Shown in pieces: positions 61,073 to 64,000 of a DNA stretch of 64,000 nucleotides (the stretch's first letter is position 1; every line of letters starts with the position of its first letter). Origin of the DNA: Adenanthera pavonina (taxonomy: Eukaryota > Streptophyta > Magnoliopsida > Fabales > Fabaceae). Below the pieces are notes generated by a model. That model saw nothing but the letters and a program-made list of their open reading frames with translations. It did not search any database and was not told where the DNA came from. The stretch is taken from positions 18,384,827 through 18,448,826 of the forward strand of contig JAIVEN010000004.1 in NCBI GenBank assembly GCA_026686845.1, in the 5' to 3' direction. The translations under genes were made by a program, and so were the position numbers.

Positions 61073-61583
61073 CTGCTAAGGCATCAAGGAGAGTGGTTTT
61101 GCCGCAGCCAGAAGGGCCCATTATAGCCAAAAGCTGTCCAGGCTTGGCATACCCAGTTAGGTCCTGCAGTATTGGTTTTCTATTCTTTCCAATTAGAACA
61201 GTCACCAACAAGTCCTCCCATGTCATGAAAACTCCCTCATCCACTCTCTGAGAACCTTTGCTGCTTTCTGTTGGCTTAGTGGATATGTCCTCAGATGGGA
61301 TGGTAATGTCCAGATAGGTTTGTAGCTGTACAACTGATACAAAGCTATCATTTGGTACAACGTGGGGATGAAGAAGGGAAGTCATTGAATAGTTTGTATT
61401 TTCTGCAATGGATGTGTCTGTTAGTAAGATTATTGTGAGAGTGGCAAATGATATATGCTGGTGGAGGACTTCTTGGCTCACTTGAATTGCTAAGCATAAT
61501 TTATAAAGATAAATATAGAGGGCGTGGGGGAGAGAGAATGGGAGGTAGGAATGGGCATGTGTCAAGGCTAGTTGTTCTTGCAT
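61073..61583 (-). pseudogene. Captured 5' fragment of an ABCG half-transporter gene
   Basis: Minus-strand frame of ~170 codons. Residues 117-171 read EGVFMTWEDLLVTV, then ILQDLTGYAKPGQLLAIMGPSGC and KTTLLDALAG, the start of the ABCG (WBC) nucleotide-binding domain with Walker A at residues 156-163. The exon ends at CAG|GTTCC, a plausible donor at the place where the next residues of the domain would follow. The signature motif, Walker B and membrane domain are absent. The probable original start is the internal Met at residue 67 or later. ABCG proteins export lipids, waxes or hormones at the plasma membrane; this piece cannot. It lies inside a CACTA element in antisense orientation, so it is most likely a transduplicated host fragment. 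Confidence 0.8.
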
Positions 61584-63249
61584 TTCTTTCTGACATATCT
61601 TTACCTCCCAAACATTTCTGATATATCTGCTTCATTTATTTTCTTTTGCTCCCAACTTTTTCCAAAATGAAATCTGCTATCTTGAACCTTTCAATGTAAC
61701 CAAGATGTATCAAGCTTTTTCTTTTTCATTTCTCTTTCCTAAGTACAGATTTTATCATACCAAACATGGTATTGGAGTAAGAGAGATTACAAGATCTTTC
61801 TTATATGATTTGTTGTATTTTACAACTCAGAGAATATATAGTTTGTTTTTAAACCATGTTAGTTCATTATGTATATAAAAGGCACTTTTCACCAACAGCT
61901 TATTTTGGGTTTCACGCAAATACATGAAGTTGACTCTAGTTTTAGCTCATTTGATATACAAAATATAAAAAAAAATGCAGTAAAAATTAAATTGTTAAAA
62001 GTAATTTTAAGAAAAATAATTAGTGTCTTTATTTTAGACATAAACAATATAAATTTATTAGAATATAATCACATTAATATATATATATAATAGACTTAGA
62101 AAAGGAAAATGAAATATCATTCCCCTCTTGTCCTAAATGGGATGTAACTGGGATTATCTCAAAAGAATAATGGATTTTATATACAAATAAGTGACAAATA
62201 GTAAGCTAAAAATCACATTTTAGGTTTCAATTTACTACTTTACTATATAACTTGAGTTCTTACATTCTCATCATCTTAATGTCATTTGTAAGACATCATG
62301 AAGCATTTAGAACCATTATTAACTCATTGAATTCATCATATTCATGTCATGATCTAAACTTCCCTTAGCCCCTTAAATCTTTGTTGAGTCAAATTTTAAC
62401 ACTTTCATATATTAAACTAGTTTAGAAATTTTTCTTAACTTTATACTCTTATGTAATACAGGTGGAACATGTCATTGTGTTTGTTACATATTAGCTATTT
62501 CAATTAGCTTTTTAATTTAGAAGCTTTGAGGCAGCAAAATAAGGGGCTAAACTAAAGGGGATAGTATAGTACAAGGTTATAAGGTACGTTAATCTTGCTT
62601 TCAAAGTTGTTGAAAATTGTGGTGTTGAATGATTGTTGTACTAATTGACCTATGTTTGATTTGCATGTTAATATCTTCAAAGGAAGTCATATGGTGAAGT
62701 TTTGATTGGAAATGATTGAATGAAATTTGATAGTCATAGTTTGATTAAATTTCAACAAGCCCAAGAAACTTTCTTTTCCAAGTCGTTATGTTGCCGATTT
62801 CCTTTAGAACTATATCATTATAATGCCATGTATTAATATCTAATATCGTGAAATATAATTACTTTATTAATTAGAAGTAATTTGATGATTGGAAATGATT
62901 GGGTACATGGTTGCTGCTATGATTGGTTGAAATTTACTACTTTTTGAATGAATAAAGGGCTTAAGGCTTGGAAAACTCTCATTTTTATGTCGTTATGCTA
63001 CTGAATTTTCTTTAAAAATTAGTTTATGGTTGCCAGAAATAGTCCATGGTTGAATCATGTATTACTTTAATCTCCTAGAATAAAGATAGTCCTTATGTTT
63101 GAAGATAGCTTAGTTTATCTGGGATTGGTTGGAAGATGCTAGTGATTATAATTGATGAGTCTAACTTTTTGTGAGTTGTTGCTATAGAATTATTGGAACC
63201 ATCAACTTCTAGGGGAGGCTCTGCCGAAATTTGTACACAACATAATAGT
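61584..63249 (+). other. CACTA interior, intron-like
   Basis: AT-rich with no domain-bearing frame. The words TGATTGGAAATGATTG and GGTTGAAATTTACTAC/GATTAAATTTCAAC, TTCCAAGTCGTTATG/TTTTATGTCGTTATG recur at 62700-62800 and 62884-63000, an imperfect local duplication. It probably holds the leader introns of the transposase gene. Confidence 0.4.
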
Positions 63250-64000
63250 ATGGATCGGAATTGGATGCATGCAAATCGTTTGAGTAAGGAATATTAGGAT
63301 GGAGTGAAAGAGTTTGTTACGTTTGCAGTTGAGCATGCTAATAATCCGATAAAATTATATGCCCTTGCTTAAAGTGTTGTTTTGGAAGGCTAGTTAGTTC
63401 AGAGAAGTTGGAAGAACATTTAGTGTGTAATGGAATCGATCGAAGTTATACACATTGGACAAAACATGGTGAGACAAATGATGGGTATAGTGATTTAGGG
63501 ACAAGTAGGAGCTGTGGATCTAATGATTTTGATACAAATACATTTGATGATGACCGTCGTCAAGAGATGACAAATGCGATTGAAGATGAGCTTCAAGATT
63601 GTCCTGAGATGTTTGAGAGGTTGAAAGCCGATGTAGAAAAACCATTATATCCTGGTTGTACTAAATTCATGATATTATCAGCCATGTTAAAGTTATACAA
63701 CTTGAAAGCAGGGAATGGATGGAGTGATAAGAGCTTCACAGAATTACTTGCATTTTTGAAAGATATGCTGCCACAAGATAATGAGCTTCCAAGCCGAACA
63801 TATGAGGCTAAACGAATGTCATGCTCTATTGGAATGAGCTATGAGAGGATACATGCTTGTCCTAATGACTGTGTTTTATTCCGAAAAGAATATGCATCAT
63901 TAAACAAGTGTCCTAAATGCAATGCCCCACGGTACAAAAAAAAAGAATCGAGTCCAACGAAGGTGGTATGATATTTTCCCATCATACCTAGATTTAGACG
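63250..64000 (+). pseudogene. CACTA TNP2-type transposase, N-terminal part
   Basis: From the ATG at 63250 the frame reads MDRNWMHANRLSKEY, a stop, then DGVKEFVTFAVEHA: the transposase-associated domain. A one-base shift near 63350 leads to a frame with CPCLKC (zinc ligands) and HLVCNGIDRSYTHWTKHGE. Then come LYPGCTKFMILSAMLKLYNLK, NGWSDKSFTELLAFLKDMLP and YERIHACPNDCVLFRKEY...CPKCNAPRYK, the hallmark start of the TNP2 domain. A TGA at 63969-63971 stands where Trp usually begins a conserved aromatic block, and the frame continues to the window edge. It would cut at the CACTA ends; as read it cannot be made full length. Confidence 0.88.

Larger units (their letters stand above)
59823..64000 (+). 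mobile_element. CACTA (En/Spm) transposon, left part
   Basis: Begins CACTACGCCATATATG, a CACTA-type terminus. It is followed by a subterminal array of inverted TAGGCGGTTAT/ATAACCGCCTA repeats and, 3.4 kb in, by a TNP2-type transposase on the same strand that runs off the window. It interrupts an LTR fragment. The expected 3-bp duplication cannot be checked because the right end is outside. Between the ends lies an antisense ABCG gene fragment. The transposase is broken, so the copy is not autonomous. Confidence 0.85.

Overview
The window looks like nuclear DNA of a flowering plant, probably a eudicot. It is AT-rich, has no prokaryotic gene layout, and almost all recognisable coding sequence belongs to plant transposable elements (Ty3/gypsy-like, Ty1/copia, hAT, CACTA, a SINE, a Helitron-like segment). 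I saw no rRNA, tRNA gene or CRISPR array. Species cannot be fixed from the sequence.

Layout. 1-1488: decayed LTR-like repeat. 1489-15536: an old Ty3/gypsy-like element with 3.3-kb LTRs, an initiator-Met-tRNA primer site and a gag remnant but no visible pol. A copia solo LTR (8947-10582) sits in its interior and a second solo LTR (12260-13629) in its 3' LTR. 15757-21099: a minus-strand copia element (gag, zinc knuckle, protease, integrase, start of RT) with one 1.86-kb LTR; its 3' half is deleted. 21159-22342: an F-box/FBA host pseudogene. 22682-32068: a gypsy-type solo LTR split by a 6.7-kb hAT element (23330-30065), which itself holds a copia-type solo LTR (27138-29350). 32069-43793: the least repeat-rich part, with a tRNA-type SINE, a Helitron-like AT-rich repeat block and one small gene that looks intact (40632-40790, minus). 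43794-58732: one copia element with 237-bp LTRs and a perfect AGGAG target duplication, opened by four later solo-LTR insertions. 59463-59822: an LTR fragment. 59823-64000: the left end of a CACTA transposon carrying hairpin-rich subterminal repeats, an antisense fragment of an ABCG transporter gene and a decayed TNP2 transposase that runs off the window.

The region works mainly as a transposon nest and not as a gene cluster. Target-site duplications that I could read on both sides (CATTT, ATAGT, CTCGCATT, TATAT, TCTTT, GCAAG, AATAT, AGGAG, and near matches CGGAC/TGGAC and TGATA/TGATG) fix the element borders and the order of insertion. Most broken frames are interrupted by stop codons of the kind produced by C-to-T or G-to-A change, which fits long-term methylated, silenced DNA. 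Family assignments come from motif recognition by eye; no database search was run.
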